64,000 bases of DNA from Xylaria sp. FL1777. Taxonomy: Eukaryota; Ascomycota; Sordariomycetes; Xylariales; Xylariaceae. The notes under the pieces were generated by a model. It did no database searches. It was not told the DNA's origin and saw only the letters and a program-made list of their open reading frames with translations. Made by a program: the position numbers and the translations under genes. The stretch spans positions 59,166-123,165 of the forward strand of contig MU400629.1 in assembly GCA_022578965.1 (NCBI GenBank). Direction: 5' to 3'. Shown here in pieces: positions 31,619-41,969 of the stretch (position 1 is the first letter of the stretch; each line of letters opens with the position of its first letter).

Positions 31619-33205
31619 TCATTTCCTCGGGGTAAATATCCTCTCTCCGTGTTTGCTAGACTCCTTCCTCTTTTCCGCTGCCTTCTTATCAGCCTCCTTA
31701 GCCTTTTCAGTCTCCTTATCTGCCTCCGCCTTTTGCTCATCCCGCTGCTTCTCTTGCTTCTCAACTTCCTCCTTGAGATCGTTTATCTTTTTTTCCAACT
31801 CGTCCCGTTCCTCTGTCAATTGTTTCCTGCGCTCGTCAGAGATCTTGTCATCCTCTAACTGTGCCTCGATCTTCTCCTTAGCCTCCTCTTTTTCGGCCAA
31901 GTCCGACTTGGCTTTTTCCGCCGCCTGGTTGGCTTCATTGGCCGCGGTGGTATACGCATCTCCGCGCTCGATGGCGAGTCTCGCGATTTCGACTTGGATG
32001 TAGCCGTCGAGCACGATGGGCGTGTAGCTCCTTAGAATCGCATCCCTCGCGTCAAAATCCCGCTCAGCGACGGTCTCGCCCATCGATGCGACTGGGTCGT
32101 TGTAAACACCGTCATCGAGTGTCGACAAGTCGGCTAGTGACCTGTACTTTCTGTCCGACTCCTCTTTGCATCTGTCCTTGGAGCCCCTCTTGAAGGTTTC
32201 CCTAGCTTTTTGTATGGCATCTTGCTGCATTTCTTCCAGCGTGCTTGCGTAATCTTTCGTGTTCAAATCATCGGGCTTGGTCTTCGAATGCTTCGCCAAG
32301 TACTCACCGAGGTACAACTCGATTGCCGCATCCACGGGCCGTTGAAGAGAGGCATATTCGACGTTAAGCTCGGGGTGCCTCATTTCTTGCAATTCGATGT
32401 ACTGGAACGTCTGTCTGGCCTTCCAGTGAGCGGCAATTTTGTTCTTCAGCTCGGAACCGGCTTCAATTAAAGCAGCTTTGGCTTTCTGGGCCTTTTCTTT
32501 GAGCGTAGCCTCATCCCTTGGCGACGCGTTTTCGGCGTCAGTCTGAGCCTGGGCAGCTTCGGCTTGCAGTTTCTTGTACATGACGAAGATGAACACTAAT
32601 GACGCGAGCGCAGCACCACTCAAGCCAACCCATGCAGCAATCACGGCGGGGCTATTCGTATCGTCTCCCGTATCTTTTGGATCTGGTACTTTACAGCTGT
32701 CCTTGTCATTGGTGTCAGGAACCTTTTGCGCCGCTTTGACCGTCTTATTATCACTTTCCCTAGTGCCCTGGCAGGTGTGGCAGGTTGGTAGCTCGTTTAT
32801 CTTGAACCCCACGTCAAAGGTGATCGTGTATGTCTCACTGGTCTCTTCATCAGGTGGCGTGATGGTAAACTTGTACTTCGGATCCTTGCCAGTCTGTAAA
32901 TCCGGTTGCTGGATATCGTCGAGCATTATGACTTTCTCCGTTGTTGGATTCACGAACAGGGACTTGTACTTCAAGTCCGCCGGTTCACTAAAGAAATACT
33001 CGCCGCCGAATAAGGCAAGAGACCAGTTGGGCGGAGCTTCGTACGCGGCTTTGAGCTTTTCAGGGGAGAGGTCATAGCCGCTGTTGTCTACGATGTCCTG
33101 CATCTTAGTTTCAAAGTCCCAACTGCAAGCAGCTTTGAATACATCCATATATATCTCCTCCCCCGAGGAGATATCCAGGATGAACTGTGCAGCCGTTCTC
33201 GACAT
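31619..33205 (-). CDS. Nif11-like N-terminus, single transmembrane segment, long coiled coil
   Basis: Intron-free ORF of 528 residues, ATG at 33205. Residues 1-53 resemble a Nif11-type domain: an AAQFILDISSGEEIYMDVF helix, then FETKMQDIVDNSGYDLSPEKLKAA, matching the family layout with a central acidic helix and the GYDLSPEEL-like turn. A CxxC (142-145) precedes a Lys/Asp-rich spacer. A transmembrane helix spans about 187-209. The rest is helical, ending in a highly charged coiled coil (about 415-520) rich in Glu/Lys. There is no signal peptide. Nif11 domains are known mainly from bacteria (leader peptides and standalone proteins), so their presence here is unexpected. Function unknown; the gene heads the 31.6-44 kb cluster and is divergent from the next gene. 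Confidence 0.75.
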   Translation of the reverse strand: MSRTAAQFILDISSGEEIYMDVFKAACSWDFETKMQDIVDNSGYDLSPEKLKAAYEAPPNWSLALFGGEYFFSEPADLKYKSLFVNPTTEKVIMLDDIQQPDLQTGKDPKYKFTITPPDEETSETYTITFDVGFKINELPTCHTCQGTRESDNKTVKAAQKVPDTNDKDSCKVPDPKDTGDDTNSPAVIAAWVGLSGAALASLVFIFVMYKKLQAEAAQAQTDAENASPRDEATLKEKAQKAKAALIEAGSELKNKIAAHWKARQTFQYIELQEMRHPELNVEYASLQRPVDAAIELYLGEYLAKHSKTKPDDLNTKDYASTLEEMQQDAIQKARETFKRGSKDRCKEESDRKYRSLADLSTLDDGVYNDPVASMGETVAERDFDARDAILRSYTPIVLDGYIQVEIARLAIERGDAYTTAANEANQAAEKAKSDLAEKEEAKEKIEAQLEDDKISDERRKQLTEERDELEKKINDLKEEVEKQEKQRDEQKAEADKETEKAKEADKKAAEKRKESSKHGERIFTPRK

Positions 33206-33890
33206 GATGATCGGTGATAGAGGAGCTGAAGACCCAAGACAGAGTGAACTGATACAGACTCAAGTTTCCAGCCTTCTAAAATATCCATATAGGAATTTTG
33301 TCGTTCGAGGTGCTGCAAGAATGCCATTAAAGTAGGCATAGCCGTGAAGCTATACCAGAAACCTGGCTTACACCCTGGTCACACAGTGTAAATGGAGTAT
33401 CTATATTGGCCGGGTCGCGCGCCATGCGGCCCCCACCGCTAACAGCTCGATGCAGAAGTCGATGTCAGCAATACCGACCAAAGCTGAGGTACGAGTATAT
33501 CATGTACCATTTACCAAGTATATCTCGGCTCCTTAATGTAACAGCACTAATAGGCGGGACCTCGGGGTCTGAGCCGGGTGGGTTGCTCAGACTACCGTTG
33601 GAGCTCGGGTTCCTCAAGGTGGTTGAGAGTGAGGATTTCTAAATGCAAGGCTGGATTGAGGTACATAATTTGTGCCATTGCATCCCATTCAATTAGGAAC
33701 GCTTCAGCAATGTTCGTTAAGATATCTCCCTCGTCCATATAAATGCCGCATTTTTCACTTACTGTCTCAGACTAGGTGCTGTGATAGACTCGAGGCTTAC
33801 AATTTCATGAATTGAATGAGAAAAAAAAACAATCAAGAGGCTTTCAATTAGTCTCAGCGAAGTAAGACATTACGGCATCTGAACCCTACC
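33206..33890. other. Divergent intergenic region in the toxin-like cluster
   Basis: 685 bp between two divergent genes, presumably a shared promoter. An A9 run lies at about 33822-33830. No other feature seen. Confidence 0.5.
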
Positions 33891-36845
33891 ATGTCGGCGT
33901 ATACTAGCATTGCAATCGGCACGAAGCCGTCGTCTAAGCGCATTATCATTTGCGGGGGGACCCTGAACCTAGGGTTGAGTCCGTTGGACAATTTTGGCGA
34001 GGATGAGACTTATATTTACACCCAAAACTGCGTCCTCGCTGGAGACATCACGGCCAAGGACTTGCATCTGCATACCGGCTCGTTCCAAACCGTCGGAGTT
34101 CCCACAATCAAAATTGCCGGTAACCCTGGAAGAGATTCTAAAGAAAACAGTAGCAAGAATAGCAGGACCGGGGGAACTGGCCATCAAGGCCATTCATTTT
34201 TCTTCTCGTCTGCAGATTTTGATTACAGATCCAGATTCAAGGTTGATGCGACAGGAGGGGATGGCGGTCGAGGCTACTTCGACGCCACCGGCCAGGGAGG
34301 CGGTAGTGGAGGCGACGGCGGCCCGGGCGGTATAATCAACATCATGTACGAGGATAGTTACCAGCGGACCATGAATGGCTACATCGCGTACGAGTACGCG
34401 CTTTCCAAGGAAGATTCAGATCATCCGGAGAACACGGAGCGCATGGTAAAGCAAGCGGCCAGGGACTTTGTCAATGTAGTTCACATCTTCGTGGAATCTG
34501 ACAAGGAGTATAATAAAGCGGTCATTGATTCCATGGCAGATCTTTACAAGCAGCTGAATCAGACAGATTCGCACGGTCGCTCGAACATCACTATGGCCCT
34601 GAAGGATGTTAAAGAAGCGATGAAGAAATTGAGGAAGACTCTGGAGTTCCATAAGCCGGGCGACGGATTACTCGCAGATCTGATGAGTACTGCTGCTAAC
34701 TATGGTGGCTTCCCCGGTAGGGGTAATAATTATGAAGATAGACCAAACCGATACGGGGGAATGGGCATATACGGCAAGAAAGGCGATCGTTGGGCGCACC
34801 CTTTCATGGACTACGGGATGATTTGGGACAGGGACATATTCCTGTATCATCCGGAGCAAATGGCCTTCACCTTACGGGATGCCTACGCCGAATATTTCCA
34901 AGGCGCCGGTGGCAGGAACACGCAGGGCATCAAGAACTGCGCTTTGATTCTCGGTCAACTCATAAACAGACTGGGATTTCTAAACGAGATCGATCCGAAA
35001 AACCCGACTAACAAGGCAGATTCCTCGCTCTGGAAAACATTCAAACGGTACGAAGCTTCGATGCTCGTTCTACCATCGACCACTGCCAGTGATAGCATGC
35101 CCGCAACAATACGCTCTCTTCAGCGCACATACACACAAGCAGTTGCGTACATGGTACAGTTGAATAGTGGGCAAGACATCTACGGCCATACGAACACGTG
35201 GGTGCCCGTCGGAAGCTATGAGTACTACAAGGAGCAGGTCGATAAGTTCCTGGAGCATTTCGAAGATATCGAAAAGAGGTATACGGCTTGCATGAAAAGA
35301 TACAAGGACGAAACAATTACCAAGGCGGATGTTGAATCAGCCATCAACGATGCACGTATCGTGAAAGCTAAAACCGAATGGCATCAGACCAAGACGAAGG
35401 ATTTGATCGACGATGTGATCCCGGCCATCGAACGTTTTAACAAGGAGATAGCACCAAAAAGGAAGCTTGTTCTCGATTCAATCAAGAAGGTGGAATCGAA
35501 GATAAAAGATAGCTCCGTCGTGCCCATCAAGGATTTTATCCAATCCGCCGTCTCTTTCTGTTTCCTTCCTAGTAAATGGATGGCTGTTACTGTATCTGCC
35601 CAAGCGCTGTGGGACTTGGCGCAGGGTGCGTCTAGTATCGAAGATGATTCCGGTGCTATCGTCAAAAAGGCCTTTCTCATCAATCAGCTGCAAGAGATGG
35701 ATGGCACCATAGAGAGCCTCAAAGACGGCGCTGAGCTTATTCAAGCAGGCAGCCTCAAACCCGAAGATGCAGGCGGGCCCAAGCTGGTTGCGGAAAAGAA
35801 AAAGCTGTTCGAGCTTATCCAAAAGTACAAGAGCCTGATAGAAGACTGGAAGGATATCCAAGAGCAATTCGATGATTACATCGACACTGTCGTCGCACGT
35901 AACGATAGGGCTCTGCAGTACAACCAGTATCTCGTTTCGTTGTGGCAGGATCAGTCAACTCTCGAGCAAATTCAAGACAACATCGACCGACTAGAATCAA
36001 AAAAGAAGCTCGATGATATTAGTCCCAATCTCACGGCTATGGCATTGCTCGTCAAACAATCTTACTATGCTGCAGTCGACAGAATCTTTAGGGTTCTCTA
36101 CTTGACTGAGCGTGCACTACTCTTCTGGACTCTGGGCGAGCCCCTCAAAAAGTTTGATGAGATACGAAAAGGTGGCATTGATAGCGGGAATCTATATGTG
36201 GATTTGAAAAGTCTCTCAGACACGATCGTAGAATCCTACAACAACGCTCTGGAAAATACCACTTCTGCGTACCAGAAGTTCGGAGATTGGGGGGAAACAA
36301 ATGGTGCCAACACGCCGCTGACATACACCTTGTCAGCGACGGAATTAAAGCATTTTCAGAATAATGAAGAGCAAGTTTCAGTTAACATGGCCAACGCCTG
36401 GGCACAGACAACCAAGGCCAAGAACGTCTTCTTAGGCAAGTACGACGTCCGCCTGACAAAGGTGAGGTGCTTAATCGAGGGTGACAGCGATTTCAATACG
36501 CAAATGAAAGATAAGACGATTTCCGTTGACCTCGTCCATCCTGGTTTAGAGACGATCGTGGACAAGAGCAAGCATGCACACCGCTTCGATCACAACCAGC
36601 GCAAGTTGACATTCGAGTACACCCACCCATTTGACCGCAAAAGCCCAAAGATAACGACCGATGGCGACTTATACAAGAGTCCAAACGCAAAGGGGTGGGA
36701 GTATGCGCGTGCGGGTCCGTTCACGACTTGGAATATCATCTTGGCAAAAGGCAAGAACCCTGACCTCGAGACGAAGACGACGAAGTACCGGGAGAAAATC
36801 ACGAAAGTCACTATGGAGTTCACCGGTTGGGCGAAGACTCTTTAA
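33891..36845 (+). CDS. Large Gly-rich/long-helix protein, candidate alpha-helical pore-forming toxin-like
   Basis: Intron-free ORF of 984 residues with an ATG at 33891. Residues 1-80 are beta-rich with repeated short strands (GGTLNLGLSPLDNF, VLAGDITAKDLHLHTGSF), suggesting a beta-helix. Residues 85-150 are Gly-rich (GGDGGRGYFDATGQGGGSGG). Then come helical regions. Around 480-545 and 585-720 lie long amphipathic helices. Between them, at about 547-578, is a hydrophobic segment (FIQSAVSFCFLPSKWMAVTV). A long-helix/hydrophobic-insert/long-helix layout is the hallmark of alpha-helical pore formers, so I infer, with low certainty, a pore-forming or membrane-inserting role. The C-terminal 250 residues look beta-rich. 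No signal peptide. I do not recognise a named family. Confidence 0.65.
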   Translation: MSAYTSIAIGTKPSSKRIIICGGTLNLGLSPLDNFGEDETYIYTQNCVLAGDITAKDLHLHTGSFQTVGVPTIKIAGNPGRDSKENSSKNSRTGGTGHQGHSFFFSSADFDYRSRFKVDATGGDGGRGYFDATGQGGGSGGDGGPGGIINIMYEDSYQRTMNGYIAYEYALSKEDSDHPENTERMVKQAARDFVNVVHIFVESDKEYNKAVIDSMADLYKQLNQTDSHGRSNITMALKDVKEAMKKLRKTLEFHKPGDGLLADLMSTAANYGGFPGRGNNYEDRPNRYGGMGIYGKKGDRWAHPFMDYGMIWDRDIFLYHPEQMAFTLRDAYAEYFQGAGGRNTQGIKNCALILGQLINRLGFLNEIDPKNPTNKADSSLWKTFKRYEASMLVLPSTTASDSMPATIRSLQRTYTQAVAYMVQLNSGQDIYGHTNTWVPVGSYEYYKEQVDKFLEHFEDIEKRYTACMKRYKDETITKADVESAINDARIVKAKTEWHQTKTKDLIDDVIPAIERFNKEIAPKRKLVLDSIKKVESKIKDSSVVPIKDFIQSAVSFCFLPSKWMAVTVSAQALWDLAQGASSIEDDSGAIVKKAFLINQLQEMDGTIESLKDGAELIQAGSLKPEDAGGPKLVAEKKKLFELIQKYKSLIEDWKDIQEQFDDYIDTVVARNDRALQYNQYLVSLWQDQSTLEQIQDNIDRLESKKKLDDISPNLTAMALLVKQSYYAAVDRIFRVLYLTERALLFWTLGEPLKKFDEIRKGGIDSGNLYVDLKSLSDTIVESYNNALENTTSAYQKFGDWGETNGANTPLTYTLSATELKHFQNNEEQVSVNMANAWAQTTKAKNVFLGKYDVRLTKVRCLIEGDSDFNTQMKDKTISVDLVHPGLETIVDKSKHAHRFDHNQRKLTFEYTHPFDRKSPKITTDGDLYKSPNAKGWEYARAGPFTTWNIILAKGKNPDLETKTTKYREKITKVTMEFTGWAKTL

Positions 36846-37107
36846 GAGGTTCTGGGCTCGTTCCCACGTGTCTACGATTGAGACTAAGGCGGACGATTCT
36901 GTGCTAAATTAAAGGGCTTATACAGATTGGCTCTGAATTTATAGTAGTGAATGACTTAATGAAACAATTGCCAGATCGAAAGCTTACAAGATAAACGAGT
37001 GAAATTAACGTAGAGAGCACCCAACGCAAACATATACTATTGAGATGATAAAGATAGGCCTTTGCAGCGCTGGAATCCGCGGTCACACTCTCCTGACTTA
37101 GCCTATC

Positions 37108-38832
37108 CTATTTTGTCACTTCCCCCAGTAGCATAAAATCATGCGGAATCCTAAGACCATCTTTCTTCAACGTGAGCATATTCTTCTCCCCAGGCTTAGC
37201 AAAGTTGGTGAGAGCCGTAAGGTTCCTCTTAGGATTGCAGTCCCAAGCAGGCCAGACAAGGTGATCAAGACAGGGTTCCGCGAAGAACTTAGTAGCAGCG
37301 GTCCCCTCGCGCTCATAACTCTTAGTCCAGTCGGAAGAAGCGAGGCTCGCGGTCCCTTGGAGCGTAAGGTCATTGACCTCGAATTTCCCTTCTTTACTCG
37401 CCTTGATCGTGTACTTGTAAGTATCCTTATAGAGCTGAGGAAACAACCCGTACGTGAGAAATTCGGCCCTGATTGTGAAAGGGACCTTGATTTTAGACTC
37501 CCACGTGATCTTTCCTTTGTCGGAAACAGTCAGCGTGGGCTTCGATTTGTTGACGGCGTCTACTACGTCACCAAGGTAGACGGTGCCCTTGCCAGTGCTA
37601 ATATCGTCGTAGTGGGCGTAGCTGGCCGCTTCTCCAATAGGGTATTGACTGTCCCATGTCATTTTCAAAACGAATCCTAAATCTACAGCCTCTTCCTTGA
37701 GATCATCCCCTATATCGCTGAATGCATGGGTACCCTTGGAGTTTTTGACGTCCTTGATAGGCTGCCATATGGACTCCTGACACGGCCCCCCGAATAATGT
37801 CCTCCTATTCATAATGATGCTAGTGCTGTAACCCCGCGGTATGGGATACAATTTGCTGATCCTTCCGTCTGCCTCATGGCAACAGAAATCCGGTTTCAGG
37901 TCGCCTGGAATGAGGTCGAGAGAAGTCACGTTTGACTTGATGTAGGCACTGACGCAGGCGAGAGAGTCATTCATGCTGCCGTCTTTCTTATCTGTTGGAA
38001 GGGAGTATGTCTGGAATATTATATATTCTGGCCTAAAGGATGTCGCGCCAGAGGTGTCATTATTTGCAGTCAGGGGTATCGGGAACCAAATCCCGCCCAG
38101 GTTCTTCCTCAAAGATCGCTTCAGAGAGTCCAAAAGGGGTTTTGGAACCCGCTTCTCTGAGGGTAGTTCTTTTTCACCTTCCCAGTCGATTGACACCGAC
38201 CAGTTATCCCGTAGTTCAAGGTCAAATACCATCGGAGTCGCACTCCCTGCACCGCCCTTTAGAAAATTGATAATGGCTCCCTGGCTCTAATACATCCAAC
38301 TTAAGGTCAGACTCTTCGACTTTCGCTTTTTTAAGTTGTTTCATTCTAATAGGGCCGGTGCTACTAGTGAGGACTGGTCACTTACCTTTTTGGGTACGCC
38401 GCGGCCAGATTCAGAAGCACTTAGAGACGAAATTGGGGCCTTGATTGTCATTGCCCAGCCCTTATGCAGCTTTCTGTATTCGTAGTCGTATGGCGACCCC
38501 CCCATTATTGGGTTCACCAGAGTTATTGCTGCAATTAACATTTTGAGTATCACTTGACCATCGGCCGTGAACTCCAGCTTTTTTGGAGTATCAATAGTCA
38601 TTTTCCAATCGCAATCAAATACCAGTACTTTCTGGTGCCCATGCATCTCATATGTTTTCACAGAATCAGCGCTGTAGCTCTGCCATCTCATCCGGCTAGT
38701 GTCGAGACCGGTCTTGAGGGCAGCATTGAAGAGGTCAAGCCTGTAGCTGACAATGGCGTCCCACCCGCTCGTGCGAGTGCGCTTTGCCATTCGCTTCACA
38801 AGCTCATCGACAGAAAGACACTCTCTAGCCAT
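37108..38832 (-). CDS. TULIP/P47-OrfX-like protein
   Basis: Exons 38832-38386 and 38286-37108 give 541 residues. The intron (GTAAGT...ATTAG) joins GRGVPKK to SQGAIINFLKGG in phase 0. Residues 21-39, TSGWDAIVSYRLDLFNAAL, fit the N-terminal signature of the P47/OrfX family (Thr-x-Gly-Trp-Asp...Asn...Leu). These are lipid-binding TULIP-fold proteins first described beside clostridial neurotoxin genes and later near insecticidal toxins in other bacteria. The following blocks (LVFDCDWKMTIDTPKKLEF, YRKLHKGWAMTIKAPISSL) alternate strands as expected for a beta-rich tubular fold. No signal peptide or transmembrane helix. It is convergent with the 984-residue gene. The family assignment rests on a short motif and overall length. 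Confidence 0.6.
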
Positions 38833-39868
38833 TTTCAGCTAGGGTTGTTGACAATATGCGAGGAGATAGTGAGTTGTCAAAGTGTTGCTCAATGAGTTGT
38901 TAAAGTAGCCGTTGAAAGATAGAACATGTCTTAAGGGTGATTATACTTGGTACTCTACACTACGCCTAGGTCATCCGGCGTTTATGATAGGAGTTCTTGC
39001 TAACAGCGACTGGTCTAGCACATTCTGGCAAGCTACTTTCATTCCTTGTACTAGGTACATCTCTCGGGAGTTCCTTCATTCAGTGTGGAGGTCGGAGTCG
39101 AGGTGGATGACAGACCGTCACAATAGGATGAGGCTCAAAAAGCCGGTATCACTTTAAACCCCCACAATGACTTAAGCTTTTTTTGGCCGTTTTTACCACA
39201 TCGACATGCCCGTGTTATTCCGATCAAGGAGCAGAGCCTCAAAGTTCAGCTCAATCTTTCCAATACAACATGGCCGCGTCGTATCACTTGCCGGAATTGT
39301 CACTGGGTCCCATGCATGTCATCAATATTAGTTGCCTAGCAGGCAAATCAATTAGTCATGCATACTACTCCCATCACTATTGGTCATAGTCCGTTCACAC
39401 TGTGACTGGGGTGCCTGGGTCTAGTCTACCCTTCATGTTTAATTCGCTCCATCTGCCCCCACGACAGTCTTTGTTGAGCCTCAATCATCCCCCTCACTCC
39501 TCGTATCAACGTGTCTTGATGATGCCGAATATGCATAGTTCTCCCTTCTGCGTACATCCGAAGTGTCCGAGCGCGACTGATGTCAAGCGGAGGGTTCGTT
39601 GCAAGGACTATTGGAATCAGCAGATGATCTAAGGGAACTAACCCGGAACTTGTCTGTCTGCCCACTAATTGGAGCTTCTCTGCAACAGCTGATAGTTTTC
39701 GACGTGTCGGGCGCTCTGTGTATGAGCGTAATAAGATTAGGACGCTCAATCGATAGGAAATCTAGACACCAAAAAAAATCCCTAGAGATGACATATTGAA
39801 TTAACCTATACATCCAAAGAACCACAACTCGGTACGATAGATTATCAAGTATTAGCACTACTAACGAA
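38833..39868. other. Divergent intergenic region in the toxin-like cluster
   Basis: About 1 kb, presumably the promoters of the P47-like gene and the propeller-like gene. Short frames only. Confidence 0.5.
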
Positions 39869-40969
39869 ATGAGCCCGAAATCTGGTAAGAGGTAACATTC
39901 TAACATTGATCTATACGAGACTGATAGTTAACATTGAAATATAGTGTTCACATTCGGTTCTAAGCTTAAGACCGATCAAATCAGCAGTACGATCGGTAAA
40001 GATGGCTATGGCGTGGTCGTCCGACGTGACAAAAATGGCAGCGATGACTCCAAGTTCTACCTCAAGAACATCATCTCCGGGACTGCAGCAGCCGGGGAAT
40101 GGCCTGAAATTCAACTCATCGCGCCCGACAAGAAGACGCAGACTTACCCTCCCAAATATCCATTTTACCTTGGATACGACAGAGTAACTGCAAATCCTAT
40201 CCTGTACACTCACGCGATAGCCTCTGGAGAATCTGTCGACTATGTTCAGTATACCAACCTTTCGGATTACAAGCTGTCCAACTTTGAGAGGCAAAAGTCC
40301 GATTTTCACGGCTGCTCCAAGTTTTATTCCAAGCGCAACCTAATCGCACTTTGTGACGCCAAGGACAACTATCGCGTTATCAGCGGCCACGGTGATCGCT
40401 TCGCATTCCCTACCAGCGAAAGACTACAGAGAGTGATACTGGACATTGGCATCACGGGTGGGTTGTACCCTGTGCCCGTGGTACTAATGGAAGCTAAGTC
40501 CGGCTCATCGGAGGCACGGAGGATCAAGTGGTGGAAGAAAGATGATAGCACCGAAACATATTTCGCGAGTTCAAGCACGCACCCCGAGGCGATAGTATGC
40601 TTCGACGATTACATTGTCTGGCGCAGCAATGGTAGCGACGGAAAAACGCCGACCATAGGCTGGATCGATATCAAGACGACGGGAAAACCCACTACGTCAT
40701 TCAACTCCTTCTCCGCGTCGGCCAAGATCGTCGCCATTGCAAAATCGGGGGACAAGTTCAAAGACGGTGGTCACACGTGGTATGCTACTAGCGACGGCGA
40801 TGTCTATCACTTTGATGCATCCAATACCAAAGCAACAAAAGTGCTCAGTACGAGTGACATCAGTGGTGCCTCGTCTACGGTAGCTCAATTATGGGCTGAT
40901 AACTATTTTCTTCATGTTCTTACTAGCAATGGGCTGGGCGCGGCTTACAAGATTTCGACGGTTGTTTAA
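39869..40969 (+). CDS. Possible beta-propeller/lectin-like protein, unknown
   Basis: The long frame opens with GTG, so I placed a 16-nt first exon, ATGAGCCCGAAATCTG, at 39869-39884, followed by a 60-nt intron (GTAAGA donor, CTAACAT branch, ATATAG acceptor) and exon 39945-40969. This gives 346 residues starting MSPKSVFTFGSK. The sequence is beta-rich with repeated aromatic/Gly strand-turns (YFASSSTHPEAIVCFDDYIV, TWYATSDGDVYHFDA, YFLHVLTSNGLGAAYKIS), as in beta-propellers such as fungal lectins. No catalytic motif and no signal peptide. Carbohydrate binding is a guess. Confidence 0.65.
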
Positions 40970-41969
40970 TCTGGGAAAATGCCCCTCCCTGTCTTCCTCT
41001 ACGATGCTGCAGTAAGATCATCTTGACAGGTAGTAAATAATACTGGCTTTAAACACAGACCAATACAAGTTTTAAATTAGGGGAGTAAAGAACACTCAAT
41101 AATAGTACTGTCTATCTGGCTATCTAGATACATGAGTTGATCATCAAGCTTCACGCCATGGGTCAGAACATGACAACAAAACAGACACTTCCCGACGCTC
41201 TAATCTGCTGCACACATAGATTCGGTCTTTAATTTTCCCCAGTACGAATTAGCCGATCTAAGGACTTTCGGAAATTCAAGGAGCGGTGGATTTTAGGCAC
41301 GACTACGTTGAGAAATGAGGGGAATGGGGCCATTACCAGCTGAAAATGTTGCAAATATGCACAAATGGCCTTGCTGTACCCAATAGTCGGTCTCATCACA
41401 TCCTTATGCAGTTGCATTCTATTAGAGGTAAGCCGCATTACATGATGCACCCCAGTTTAGCTTCTACTTGCAATGGCCTATTAGCCCTTCTCAATATAGT
41501 GGCCCATCATCCATCTCATGAAAGACCTACATGTGAATTAACAGTAGACATGACTCACCAAGATAGCCTCCTACCTTTCTTGGAGGATATCACACAGTCT
41601 ATTTAATGTTTCATTGTACTGTCGCCTGACGCGGCTTATCGAAGAGCGCGGGGGGACGATTCGTTTGAGGCTCTGGGGGTCGATGCAGTCCTGGTGAGTT
41701 CATGCGCCAATATTTTGGCGAATACGGCGGTTTGGAAGATACAGCGTGTAGAGTGAAGGGTATGCTTATTTAAAAATGTGCACTTAATTAGCAGCACATA
41801 CTATACCACCAACTGGATTCCCCGTCCTCATTCGTATTGGGCTAATTATAGTATTTCATACCCATTTCGCAATTAGGATTGCACATAGCTACTTCGATCC
41901 GGTAGCTCTGCAATATCAACTTTTTTTCAAATTCTTCTTACCCTGTTCGAAGAAAGATTCCGGGCCATC
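40970..41969. other. Intergenic region in the toxin-like cluster
   Basis: 1 kb, moderately AT-rich. No gene; nothing notable beyond a TCTATCTGGCTATCTAG run near 41111. Confidence 0.5.

Noticed and set aside
31396..31764. 122-codon ORF at the 3' end of the Nif11-like gene
   Set aside because: Very Arg/Lys-rich out-of-frame reading of the coiled-coil coding sequence, so a shadow.
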